A DNA stretch of 64,000 nucleotides from JBNGOQ01 sp050589645 (GTDB lineage: Bacteria; Bacteroidota; Bacteroidia; Flavobacteriales; Flavobacteriaceae): the NCBI RefSeq assembly GCF_050589645.1, contig NZ_JBNGOQ010000003.1, forward strand, positions 496,001-560,000, written 5' to 3'. The notes under the pieces are model-generated. The model was not told the DNA's origin. It ran no database searches and saw nothing but the letters and a program-made list of their open reading frames with translations. The translations under genes and the position numbers were made by a program. Positions 16,527 through 24,900 of the stretch are shown one piece after another; positions within the stretch are counted from its first letter, which is position 1; every line of letters starts with the position of its first letter.

Positions 16527-18263
16527 CTAGCGCCTTAGGGAAAAGTGCCCCGTAAACTGTTCATTGTTTACGCCAACCGCTCGGAACCAATAATCAGTAG
16601 AGGGCAATGGGCGTCCATTAAAGGTGCCGTTCCACCCCTGGGAATTTGGGTCAACCTGCACTAAAAGTTGTCCAAAGCGATTAAAGATAGAGATGCTTAC
16701 CAAACTAAAGGCCTGGGCATTGGGAGGCGGAACAAACTGCCAAAAATCGTTGATCCCGTCACCATTTGGCGTGAAGAAATTGGGAAACCCTTCCGATATT
16801 AGATCTTGTTCCAACAATTTTGAGACAATACAATCCAATTCATTTTTATCGCGGACGTAGACCGTATTATTGCCCAAAGGCACATTGTTGAAGACGTTAC
16901 TGTCCTGATAGGGACCTGCCTCATTGTTCAGCGCGTATTCATAGTCTCCCGCCCCCGTTGCGTTTACAGTGAGCTGAAGCCCCTCGCCCTGGCTCTGCAC
17001 ATCTACCGAGGTAATCGTTGGTCCGGGTAAAACAAGAACGGTAAAGTCCTGTACGGCCGGACAGGGAATATTGTTTCCTCCTGGGTCGGCAAAATTAAAT
17101 ACTTCCAAACGATAGAAACCCGCCTCGGAAACGGCGGCCTCCCTGGTATCGGACAAATCTTCGATAACCGTACCGGCCTGGGTAGTCCTTGTCCATCGAA
17201 AACCTTGCGCCACGGCATCCGTAGAGAGCGTTGCGGGTAATGCATTCACACAGATGGAGACAGCGTCCGGGAAATTGAGTTCCGGAAACAACGAGATCAA
17301 TTCACCGGTTTGCGGATTCAGAAAGGGTCCACATCCAATGGCGGTCGAAAAGGTTTCCTGCGCGCAACCTATGGCGTCCCCCGATGCGTTAAAGGGAATG
17401 ATGCGGACAAATATAGATCGATTGGGCTCAAACTCGATGACAAAGGTCTCAGGATCGTTAAACACGGCGTCCTGCAAGATATTGTTTTCAAAGGGGTTGG
17501 TGCCAATGGATACCCGATACCCAACTGCACCCGGTACTTCATCCCATTGTAAAAAAGGGGTCAGGGGCACATTGGTCTGCCCATTAACAGGGTTACGGAG
17601 TGTCGTACATCCCGGAAGGATAGCCACGTCTCCTGTCGTAAAACTTTGGACAGGACAGCTTGTATTGGGTCCAATAGTGTTGGTTGGGGTAATTTCCACA
17701 AAAATTGGCGTGTTCGTGCTAAAGTCCGTCGGCGGATTGTACAACAAGACGTTGCCTACGTTTAAATTGTCCACGATATCCGTTCCTCCAGGTGTTGTCC
17801 CCACGGTTAAAATGTAGGCTGTGGCCCTTGGGGCATAGTTCCAGGCGATATTAGTCCCGATGTTCACATCCACTGCGCCGTTGGCAGGAAGCCTTAGATC
17901 GGCACATTCGGGTACCGTGGTGACGGCTTCTGTGGTAAAAGGGATGCTACTACAGGTAACGTTGCCTCCGTTGAAGAAAAAAAGCGTGATGGTGATCCAA
18001 ACCTGTGTATTCTCCGGAAGGCCCAGTGGCGGGGCAAAGGAAGTGGAACTTCCCACGGATTGGTCCTGTATGATATCATCCGCCCCTGGAGTGGAACCTA
18101 TGGCTATACGGTACCCTGGTACACCCGTAATCTCCTCCCAGGAAATAACGGTCTCTACCGGAACATTGGTCGTCCCGGACATTGGGGTCAACAACTGCGG
18201 GCATTGTTGGGAGAAGCCTGTTACACCTATTAAAACTAACAGATATAAGAATTTCTTTTTCAT
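16527..18263 (-). CDS. T9SS type B secreted protein with three fibronectin-like repeats
   Basis: This 578-aa secreted protein has a signal peptide (residues 1-18). Three repeats of about 95 residues follow, each opening with a form of C-x-x-L-x-x-P-x-x-G-x-x-x-V (TPMSGTTNVPVETVISWEE, LPANGAVDVNIGTNIAWNY, NPVNGQTNVPLTPFLQWDE). They look like fibronectin type III or carbohydrate-binding-like beta sandwiches. An Ig-like segment follows. The C-terminal 95 residues form the gliding-motility (CHU_C) domain: FPNFFTPNGDGINDFWQF ... IFNRFGQLLVQ ... GWNGTFNGRPLPSTDYWF ... GHFSLRR. That is the export and anchoring signal of the type IX system, type B. It sits 166 bp after a related gene on the same strand. 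The ligand is unknown. Confidence 0.9.
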   Translation of the reverse strand: MKKKFLYLLVLIGVTGFSQQCPQLLTPMSGTTNVPVETVISWEEITGVPGYRIAIGSTPGADDIIQDQSVGSSTSFAPPLGLPENTQVWITITLFFFNGGNVTCSSIPFTTEAVTTVPECADLRLPANGAVDVNIGTNIAWNYAPRATAYILTVGTTPGGTDIVDNLNVGNVLLYNPPTDFSTNTPIFVEITPTNTIGPNTSCPVQSFTTGDVAILPGCTTLRNPVNGQTNVPLTPFLQWDEVPGAVGYRVSIGTNPFENNILQDAVFNDPETFVIEFEPNRSIFVRIIPFNASGDAIGCAQETFSTAIGCGPFLNPQTGELISLFPELNFPDAVSICVNALPATLSTDAVAQGFRWTRTTQAGTVIEDLSDTREAAVSEAGFYRLEVFNFADPGGNNIPCPAVQDFTVLVLPGPTITSVDVQSQGEGLQLTVNATGAGDYEYALNNEAGPYQDSNVFNNVPLGNNTVYVRDKNELDCIVSKLLEQDLISEGFPNFFTPNGDGINDFWQFVPPPNAQAFSLVSISIFNRFGQLLVQVDPNSQGWNGTFNGRPLPSTDYWFRAVGVNNEQFTGHFSLRR

Positions 18264-18428
18264 TACAAGTTTAACACAAGCCCTTCAAGATAGTGAATGT
18301 CCCCATGTTTTGGCGCAAAAAATCCGTTAAATTCAAGAATATCCAGTTCAAATGTGTTATAAAAATGGGTGCTGGTTTTACTAAGCACTGTTGCGAGAAT
18401 TCCCAAAAACAAAGGATTTGGGACCGCT

Positions 18429-21143
18429 TTATCGCTTAAGGGCAAAATGCCCCACGAATTCCCGGCCGTCCTCAAGTTCAACGGTGAACCAATAGTCCGA
18501 TGCCGGCAAAACCCGATTGTCAAGCGTGCCGTTCCATCCCTGGTCGCCGGGACCAAATTGGGCAAGTAACTTGCCATAACGGTCGTAAACCGTGATACGG
18601 CTACCCGACTGAAATTCGTCATTGGTGCCGATAATTTGCCAGGAATCGTTTACGCCATCGCCATTGGGCGTAAAAAATTTGGGGTAACCGATAACGGAAA
18701 TCAATTCCGTGGCAATACCACAGCCGTTTTTATCCCTTACGTGGACCGTTAGAAATCCGGGCGGGACATTCTCGAACGAACTGGAGTCCTGATAGGTATT
18801 TCCATCCAGGGAGAATTCGTAGTCGCCATCCCCGGTAACGGTGACCTGCACGGTATTGTTATCGGAGATATCGGCAATAAGGATCTCTTGGATAAGCGCA
18901 ATGTTGGAAGGTAGTATTTCAAAGATCTTACTACTGGTACAGTGCAAGGTCTCCCCATTGGCATCATAGGTGTAGCCCACTTCCAGGGTATAGTTTCCCA
19001 GGGCCGAGACGGTAACGCTCTGTTGCGAAGACAACTCCGCCCCTCCATTGTTCTGTACCCATCGGTAGGTGTCAAAACCTTCCGGGCCGGATATCTTTAA
19101 AGCCGGACCATCCGTACACCATACAAGGCTTTCCGGAAAGCTAAAACTAGGGGAGGGGTTTACCGTTAATTGAATTTGTTCCACGCCCCTGCATTCATTA
19201 CCATCTTCCAAGCGGGCGTATATGAGTTGAGAGGAGGAACCGTAGGTATTGGGCAAGGCGTTTTGTTCCAGTAAAACATCTTCCGGTGTATTATAAAAAC
19301 GGACCTCCAAACTGGGATAGGTGTCCTGCGCAAACGTCGCCAGATCAAAGGTTGCCTGTAATGTGGTGTCTTCGGGATCTTCATCACAACTGAACAGGGA
19401 GTGCTGTGGGTTTGCACCCAAGGCGTTATCCTGCACTTGGAGTTCCAGTTCACCAAAATTTTCGCACCCCAAACTGTTGGTTACCCTGTAATAGATGGTC
19501 TGCGCAAAGGGCTGGGTATTGGTAAATGCCCCCGGATCGGGAATCGGATTGTCCGCATCCCTGTCCGGTATGCTTGCGTAAAAAACAAAACGGTCATTGG
19601 AAACAGGGATTGCCTGTTCCAAATTGAATGTACTTATCCCATCCGTGGCATTGCCCAGATCAATATCGCACTGGAGCAGGTTGAGCACACCTCCTTCGGG
19701 TACAGGGTCAACGGAAATAAAGGATTCCCCAATAATTTTGCATTCCGTGGGATCAGGGGGGATTATTTCCACGCGATACCGCCCCGAATCGATCAGCATG
19801 GCACTTGATACCTGAAAAATATTGCCCGGATTTACCACGGGGATGCCGTCCTTTTCCCAATTGTAGATGGCCCCGGCAAGGAAATCGGCCTCCAGGATGA
19901 ATTCCTCCCCTTCACATATGGTCAAGGTATTTCCCACCGCTTCCGCGTTGTTTTTGATCAGGGTTGTAGTATTGAAGAAGGACTGTATGAAGGGTGGAAA
20001 TCCCTGTGTTCCGGTCTTTCCGTTCAGGGAGATCGCATTGTGCCGGTAATCTGCCGCCGCCCCTTTCTCATTGGGATTGTTAATGACCCCTAGGAAGGTA
20101 GTGCCCAGGAGGTAGCTTTGGGTAAGGGCCCGATATATTTTACCATTTTCCCCTAACTGCAAGGCCCCCCGATATATGGGCCTGGTATCCAATATGACCT
20201 GGGAAGCCGAGACGTCTGGTGCCAATAGGTCATACTGGGTCAGGGCCGAGAAATGGCCCGTAGGACTGGCCGCGGGATTGTTATTGGAGGATTGGACATA
20301 TAAATATTGCTGGTTTGGGGAAAATTCAAGGCCGTAAGAATTCTTGTGGGGAGAATTAATGGTTAAGCGTTCCTGATTGGACAGCACCCCCGTTTCCGCA
20401 TCAAAATCATAGAGATATAATCCTGAAAGTGCATTGGCACTTACTAATTTGGTGCCGTCAGCGGATAGTTTTAGATACCCCCGGGCGTCTTGGATAAGAA
20501 GATTGCTGAAGGTAGTCTTGACCGAAGTGGTGACCACTCCGGTAACATTTACCTCAAAGGCATGATAAGTGTTGAAAAAATCTATGGGCGGTTCCCCACT
20601 CTCCGATGAAAGGGTAACCACCCAAACGGATTCCTCGGAACAGTCCTTGACCACGGCCGCTATTTTTTCCGTACAGTCCTGCAACAGATTGATGTTTTTT
20701 TGGACCACGGCACCGTTCCCCCCGTTCATGGACATATCCACCACAGAATAATTAAGGCCCCTGTCCGGGTCGTTTTGGGAAATGGAGGTATCTACCGTAA
20801 AAATGTAAAAGATATCGGGATCTTGCGGTTTGGGCACGATGATGGCCGATTGGGTACTGGACGAATCGCCAAAGAGGCGTGTCCCGTTTTCCATGATATT
20901 GTGGTCGCGGTTAAAGACAAAAATACCATCGGTATAAAAGAGCAGGTCCCCTACGGCATCAGAAATTGCGGCACAGCCCTCAAAGGTGTTGAGCCTACCA
21001 TCGGTTAAGGCCGTTACGCTCCCATCGTTATTGAAGTGTATGCCCGCACCGTCTCCGAAGTACCAATTGGAGGTTTCCCCCTGACCAAAACCCAGTAAGG
21101 GAAACAGCATACCAACCAATAGAAATAGTGTTCTCTTAAGCAT
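18429..21143 (-). CDS. T9SS type B secreted protein with N-terminal beta-propeller
   Basis: This 904-aa secreted protein has a signal peptide (about 1-20). A beta-propeller-like region follows (about 22-400) with the opening WYFGDGAGIHFNNDG and repeated strand motifs such as YLKLSADGTKLVSAN and YGLEFSPNQQYLYVQSS. Ig-like or PKD-like domains occupy about 410-800, including GEEFILEADFLAGAIYNWEKDG. The T9SS type B sorting domain is at the C-terminus (FFTPNGDGVNDSWQIIG ... VYDRYGKLLAQFGPGDQGWNGTLDNRVLPASDYWF ... GHFALKR). This layout is common in Bacteroidota surface proteins of unknown ligand. The neighbour downstream shares the C-terminal half architecture. Confidence 0.9.
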   Translation of the reverse strand: MLKRTLFLLVGMLFPLLGFGQGETSNWYFGDGAGIHFNNDGSVTALTDGRLNTFEGCAAISDAVGDLLFYTDGIFVFNRDHNIMENGTRLFGDSSSTQSAIIVPKPQDPDIFYIFTVDTSISQNDPDRGLNYSVVDMSMNGGNGAVVQKNINLLQDCTEKIAAVVKDCSEESVWVVTLSSESGEPPIDFFNTYHAFEVNVTGVVTTSVKTTFSNLLIQDARGYLKLSADGTKLVSANALSGLYLYDFDAETGVLSNQERLTINSPHKNSYGLEFSPNQQYLYVQSSNNNPAASPTGHFSALTQYDLLAPDVSASQVILDTRPIYRGALQLGENGKIYRALTQSYLLGTTFLGVINNPNEKGAAADYRHNAISLNGKTGTQGFPPFIQSFFNTTTLIKNNAEAVGNTLTICEGEEFILEADFLAGAIYNWEKDGIPVVNPGNIFQVSSAMLIDSGRYRVEIIPPDPTECKIIGESFISVDPVPEGGVLNLLQCDIDLGNATDGISTFNLEQAIPVSNDRFVFYASIPDRDADNPIPDPGAFTNTQPFAQTIYYRVTNSLGCENFGELELQVQDNALGANPQHSLFSCDEDPEDTTLQATFDLATFAQDTYPSLEVRFYNTPEDVLLEQNALPNTYGSSSQLIYARLEDGNECRGVEQIQLTVNPSPSFSFPESLVWCTDGPALKISGPEGFDTYRWVQNNGGAELSSQQSVTVSALGNYTLEVGYTYDANGETLHCTSSKIFEILPSNIALIQEILIADISDNNTVQVTVTGDGDYEFSLDGNTYQDSSSFENVPPGFLTVHVRDKNGCGIATELISVIGYPKFFTPNGDGVNDSWQIIGTNDEFQSGSRITVYDRYGKLLAQFGPGDQGWNGTLDNRVLPASDYWFTVELEDGREFVGHFALKR

Positions 21144-21172
21144 ATGTCAGATGGGTTGCACCTGACAATATA

Positions 21173-22006
21173 CTACAAATCCCTTTTCTTTAAAAGTGCA
21201 TAGGACAAATAGATAAAAAGCGACGTCCAACCGAGTACGATGAGCATCTCATACCAATGCACCTTATAATCCAAAGCAAGCTCTTCCCCAATTTGATTGG
21301 CTACCGTTTGAACGGCTCCCAAGCGCGTAAAAGGTTCCTTGATGAGGTTCCACATGGCGTTCAAGGGGAAAAAGCCCATAATGGCATCGGTTGTTTCCCC
21401 GTCAAAAAGTTTCCAACGGATCATACCGCGGACAAAACCCTCGAAAACCTGCCATAAGATCAAAAACCCGAGCGCAAAAGCAGAACGTTTTACCAACACT
21501 CCCAGAAAGAGACAAAATGAGAAGAAACCCACCAGTTTTATAAAAAAGGCGAGCAAAAAGACGAGATCGGAAAATATAATGGACAACTCGTTGTAGTCCG
21601 AGTAGATCAATCCCAAAATCATGGAAACCACAAAAACAAAGGCCGTGGAAATAAGGGCAAAAGAGATGACCGTCAAAAACTTGGAAAGGATGAATTCCTT
21701 TTTGGACAAGCCATCTATCAGGTTCTGTTTTATGGTCTTATTGCTGTATTCATTGGCCATCATGGATACGATTACAATGGCGAGGAACAGTTTAAAAAAC
21801 GCGGTGACAAAGGTGTTAAAATGCCAGATATACGGAAAATTAAAGATTCCTTGTTCCGCGAGGTGAAATTTTACCGGACCAATATCGAACTTGATCGCCG
21901 CGATCAACGCAATGGAGGTAAGGAGAACAAAGTAGGAAATAATTAGGATTTTACTGGCCCTATTGTTCCAGAGTTTTATAAATTCTATATGTAAGAGTCG
22001 TAGCAT
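21173..22006 (-). CDS. ABC transporter permease (ABC-2 type)
   Basis: This 277-aa membrane protein has six predicted membrane helices (about 16-37, 60-83, 110-133, 145-170, 172-195 and 247-270). It has the ABC2_membrane pattern: an N-terminal cytoplasmic MLRLLHIEFIKLWNNRASK and a mid-protein NEYSNKTIKQNLIDGLSKKEFILSK coupling region. It is the membrane half of an export pump; the ATPase gene lies immediately upstream with a 14-bp gap. The substrate is not evident. Pairs like this in Bacteroidota act in lipid, antibiotic or copper-processing export. Confidence 0.9.
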   Translation of the reverse strand: MLRLLHIEFIKLWNNRASKILIISYFVLLTSIALIAAIKFDIGPVKFHLAEQGIFNFPYIWHFNTFVTAFFKLFLAIVIVSMMANEYSNKTIKQNLIDGLSKKEFILSKFLTVISFALISTAFVFVVSMILGLIYSDYNELSIIFSDLVFLLAFFIKLVGFFSFCLFLGVLVKRSAFALGFLILWQVFEGFVRGMIRWKLFDGETTDAIMGFFPLNAMWNLIKEPFTRLGAVQTVANQIGEELALDYKVHWYEMLIVLGWTSLFIYLSYALLKKRDL

Positions 22007-22020
22007 GGTCTGTTTGTGCT

Positions 22021-22923
22021 TTAGTTGGATTTGTTATTGGTCAGGGTCAGGAACTGTTCTTCAAGGCTCTCCTTTCGTTTTACAAGGTGAGAGAGCACAA
22101 TTCCCTTTTCGAACAGGAGTCCGTTCAATTGGGTGGCGTCCATTTCTTCCTTCAAAAAGGCGGTGACAAGGCCATTTTCCTGCTTAATTTCCCCAAAACC
22201 GGCATGGCCCGATAAAAACGTGGTAAGCGCCTCCGTCTGCTCCGTTTTCAGTTCAAAGAAACCATGGCTGGCCAGCATGCCATCCACGGTTCCCGAATAA
22301 AGCTTTTCCCCTTTTCTAAGGATGACCACATGGCTGCATACCTTCTCTACCTCGTCCAATAAGTGTGAGGCCAGTAGAATGGTAGTGCCCTGTGTGGCTA
22401 TTTTTTTTATGATTTCCCGTATTTGGTGAATACCCTGTGGATCCAGTCCGTTGGTGGGCTCGTCCAGAATTAGGATCTCCGGATCGTTCAAGAGGGCAGA
22501 GGCTATGGCCAATCGTTGTTTCATCCCAAGGGAATAGGTCTTGAACTTGCTGTTCCTTCGCTCCCAAAGACCGACCAGCTCCAGTTTTTCCTGGATTTTT
22601 CCCGTTCCTACCTCTTTGATTTTGCAAACCAGTTTCAAATTTTGGATTGCCGTCATGTACGGATAAAAGTTGGGTCGCTCTATAATGGCGCCCACTTTTT
22701 TAAGAGCGTCATGGGTAGTGGTATTCCCATTGAACCAACTAAACTCGCCATGGGTCCTGTTCACTACATTGAGCACGATGCCCAGGGTGGTGGACTTTCC
22801 ACTGCCGTTGGGCCCTAGAATTCCATATACATTGCCCTTTTCAATGGTAAAGGAGAGGTCTTTTACAGCAGTGAGGTATCCGAATTTTTTGGTGAGATTC
22901 GTTACGGTGAGTATTGTTTCCAA
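22021..22923 (-). CDS. ABC transporter ATP-binding protein
   Basis: This 300-aa ATPase powers the adjacent permease. Walker A is GPNGSGKSTT (about residues 38-47), the signature is YSLGMKQRLAIASALL, Walker B is LILDEPTNGLD, and the switch histidine is in LLASHLLDEVEKV. A C-terminal extension of about 80 residues follows the nucleotide-binding domain. No in-frame ATG lies near the domain start, so translation probably begins at TTG 22923 (METILTVTNLTKKFG). It is divergent from the kinase-like gene; the 90 bp between them hold both promoters. Confidence 0.93.
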   Translation of the reverse strand: METILTVTNLTKKFGYLTAVKDLSFTIEKGNVYGILGPNGSGKSTTLGIVLNVVNRTHGEFSWFNGNTTTHDALKKVGAIIERPNFYPYMTAIQNLKLVCKIKEVGTGKIQEKLELVGLWERRNSKFKTYSLGMKQRLAIASALLNDPEILILDEPTNGLDPQGIHQIREIIKKIATQGTTILLASHLLDEVEKVCSHVVILRKGEKLYSGTVDGMLASHGFFELKTEQTEALTTFLSGHAGFGEIKQENGLVTAFLKEEMDATQLNGLLFEKGIVLSHLVKRKESLEEQFLTLTNNKSN

Positions 22924-23013
22924 GATAGGAGAGGTTTTTTGAATTGCTTATGTCTATAGTTGACGAGGAAATCCTTATTTTGTTACAAATTAAGGCACAA
23001 TAAAGGAAATACC

Positions 23014-24102
23014 ATGTCCGAGTCCGAACGATTAATGTCAAAAAAAAAACCTGCATATCCGATCAATGAACGGTTAGATGCGTATTTGCACCATTATAGC
23101 CGCAAGATCGAGATTCCCATTTTTTATGACGACCTCCTTCGCTTTGCAGGTTCGGTCGTGGTATATGATTCCAACGAGGAGGACACTTTGTGGGTGCGGG
23201 TATACTATTCGGAATTTGACCGCAGGGAAATTGATCTGAGCCTTAAGAAGGTGTATTCCATTTTACATTCCGATGGTAGCAATCGTATTATCCAATATTT
23301 GAACATCGATGCGGTGGATTATTGCACCTTTGGAAACTCCAAACCCTTCCGTATCAAGGTCCGGAACATCCTAAACGACAATTACACCTATTTTTATGTG
23401 AAGAAAACGGATGCCTCAAGGGTTTACGGCCTGGAACTGGAGCATATGTTATCGCCCTATAACCTTAACTTTTTGGTCTATAAGGACACCTTGATCGAGG
23501 AACATATTGCCGGCATTCCAGGGGATATTTTTATCAAGGAAATGTTGCCAAAGTGCACCTCATCGGAAAAAGCCCAGTTGGCCAAGGAGTTTGTGAAGTT
23601 CAATGAGCGCTGTATGATTCGCCTCTTGGGCGATATGCGTTCCTACAACTATGTGATCGTACCCACCCATGATTTTGATCATGTGGTCTATAAGATCCGG
23701 GCCATAGATTTTGACCAGCAGTGCTTTGAGGGGAAGCTAAAGGTATACCGTCCCCAATTTTTCAAGGAAAATTATTTGATGGTAGAACTGGTACGGGAAA
23801 AACTGCAAAAGAACTCGGTAGACCAGTATAAGGTAGAGGAAAGGTCCATTGTGGCCAAGCGCATTATCAGTTCGGAGGACCGTATAGAGGAACTGGTAGA
23901 TATCTGCCGCGAGGACCATATTTCAATAGAAGACCACATAACTAGGCTGAAAGCGGAAATTTATGATCTTACGCTGGACCTAAACTTCAAAAAGTGCACC
24001 ACCATGGGCGAGGTTTTGACCCTGGCCCTGGATTTTGTGAAACGGAATTATGAGGATGTAAGCATGAAGCAGATCATTGAAAGTAAGTTTGATAATCCGT
24101 AA
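23014..24102 (+). CDS. Divergent protein-kinase-like fold protein, function unknown
   Basis: This 362-aa cytosolic protein has no family I can name, but its motif order matches kinase-like phosphotransferases. YFYVKK (Lys130/Lys131) fits the beta-3 lysine, followed by a helix with Glu141/Glu143 (GLELEH). A hinge-like LIEEHIAGIPG comes at 161-170. GDMRSYN (206-212) has an Asp and an Asn five residues apart, as in HRDxxxxN. AIDFDQ (230-235) stands where DFG stands. The N-terminal 120 residues and the helical C-terminal 100 are extra. The start at ATG 23014 has AAGGAA 7 bases upstream; an earlier in-frame start at 22960 adds residues without domain character. It is divergent from an ABC exporter and followed by an 800-bp repeat-rich gap. 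The substrate is unknown, and the fold is my inference. Confidence 0.75.
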   Translation: MSESERLMSKKKPAYPINERLDAYLHHYSRKIEIPIFYDDLLRFAGSVVVYDSNEEDTLWVRVYYSEFDRREIDLSLKKVYSILHSDGSNRIIQYLNIDAVDYCTFGNSKPFRIKVRNILNDNYTYFYVKKTDASRVYGLELEHMLSPYNLNFLVYKDTLIEEHIAGIPGDIFIKEMLPKCTSSEKAQLAKEFVKFNERCMIRLLGDMRSYNYVIVPTHDFDHVVYKIRAIDFDQQCFEGKLKVYRPQFFKENYLMVELVREKLQKNSVDQYKVEERSIVAKRIISSEDRIEELVDICREDHISIEDHITRLKAEIYDLTLDLNFKKCTTMGEVLTLALDFVKRNYEDVSMKQIIESKFDNP

Positions 24103-24198
24103 GGGGAGGGTCAAAGTTTAAGGTATAAGGTTCAAAGTTCAAGCCCAAGAGCAAATTCAAGGGCAAGGGAATAGGGAATAGCGATGAGAGCTCATATT

Positions 24199-24240
24199 GA
24201 ATTACGAATTACGAATTACGAAGTGCGAATTGCGAGCGCT
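24199..24240. repeat. Heptanucleotide tandem repeat (GAATTAC type)
   Basis: Six contiguous 7-bp units: GAATTAC three times, then GAAGTGC, GAATTGC and GAGCGCT. Confidence 0.8.
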
Positions 24241-24304
24241 TAATCTAGCATTTAACACTGGGCACTTAAAACCATCATCTGTCAACCGTCTACTGCTTAC
24301 GGTT

Positions 24305-24416
24305 TGAGATTCTTCGCTGCGCCATGCTCCCTGCCCTCCGTACGAGACTTCGGAAGGTGGGCGCTCTGAATGACAATATGCATTGATTTGTCATTCCGAG
24401 CCTGCGAGGAATCTCA
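24305..24416. repeat. Paired inverted-repeat element with hairpin insert, copy 1
   Basis: The outer arms TGAGATTCTTCGC (24305-24317) and GCGAGGAATCTCA (24404-24416), and the inner arms CTCTGAATGACAA (24364-24376) and TTGTCATTCCGAG (24388-24400), each pair with one mismatch. The left arm pair is split by about 45 bp that the right lacks. Of that insert, 24330-24367 matches the reverse complement of 38478-38515 at 35 of 38 bases. Confidence 0.8.
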
Positions 24417-24538
24417 GGTTCAATTACCTGCTGCCCACTGTTCAAAGTTCAAGCTCAAGTGCAAGTTCAAGGGAAGAGGCAATAGCGATTAGGAGGCTGA
24501 TCGGGGATGGTGAATTCCGATTTAAATCATATCCCTGA

Positions 24539-24692
24539 CTGATGCAAAACACATCTTTGACAGGTGCAAAGCACATCTCTGGCATATTGGGAACACATCT
24601 TTGACTGATGCAAAGCACATCTTTGACATATGCAAAGCACATCTCTGGCAGATTTAAAATAAATCTCTAGCTGATTTAAAAAATATCTTTGG
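24539..24692. repeat. 22-bp tandem array, seven units
   Basis: Seven contiguous 22-bp units start at 24539, 24561, 24583, 24605, 24627, 24649 and 24671. Units 1, 2, 4 and 5 share the core TGCAAA(A/G)CACATCT and end TTGA or CTGG; units 6 and 7 have drifted to TTTAAAA in that place. A degenerate unit precedes (about 24518-24538) and a partial one follows. No spacers separate the units, and 22 is not a multiple of three. Confidence 0.85.
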
Positions 24693-24736
24693 CTGATTTC
24701 GGATTAGGGGCACTTAAGCTGGCATTTAACCCTCAG

Positions 24737-24785
24737 AACTAACAACTAACAACTATCAACTGTCAACCGCCCACTGCCTACTGTC
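24737..24785. repeat. Heptanucleotide tandem repeat (AACTAAC type)
   Basis: Seven contiguous 7-bp units: AACTAAC twice, then AACTATC, AACTGTC, AACCGCC, CACTGCC and TACTGTC. The phase is kept throughout. Confidence 0.75.
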
Positions 24786-24801
24786 AGCATACACCGCAGC
24801 C

Positions 24802-24837
24802 TGTGCCTCCGCTAAAGCTTGTGCCTCCGCTAAAGCT
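24802..24837. repeat. 18-bp tandem duplication
   Basis: TGTGCCTCCGCTAAAGCT is repeated perfectly, head to tail, at 24802-24819 and 24820-24837. Confidence 0.9.
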
Positions 24838-24870
24838 ATGGCGACATGCGGATGGCGTAGGTGTGCCCAC

Positions 24871-24898
24871 TGAACCATCAACCATCACCTATTGACCA
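24871..24898. repeat. Heptanucleotide repeat abutting the ndpA-like gene
   Basis: Four 7-bp units (TGAACCA, TCAACCA, TCACCTA, TTGACCA) end two bases before the stop codon of the nucleoid-associated protein gene. Confidence 0.6.
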
Positions 24899-24900
24899 AC

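Larger units (their letters stand above)
24103..24900. other. Gene-free repeat-rich intergenic region
   Basis: This 798-bp stretch holds no convincing gene. It contains heptad-periodic segments (24115-24190, 24199-24240, 24737-24785, 24871-24898), an inverted-repeat element (24305-24416), a 22-bp tandem array (24539-24692) and an 18-bp tandem duplication (24802-24837). Reading frames inside it are interrupted or encode only the repeats. Confidence 0.85.

Noticed and set aside
17254..17817. Plus-strand open frame opposite the first T9SS protein
   Set aside because: It mirrors the repeat region of the real gene and has no domain or start signal.
24442..24642. Minus-strand open frame over the 22-bp array
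   Set aside because: The encoded residues (repeats of CFAxVKDV/CISQ type) come from the repeat, whose 22-bp period shifts the frame; no start signal is present.
24539..24692. CRISPR array
   Set aside because: The units are contiguous, 22 bp long, without unique spacers, and no cas genes are in the window.
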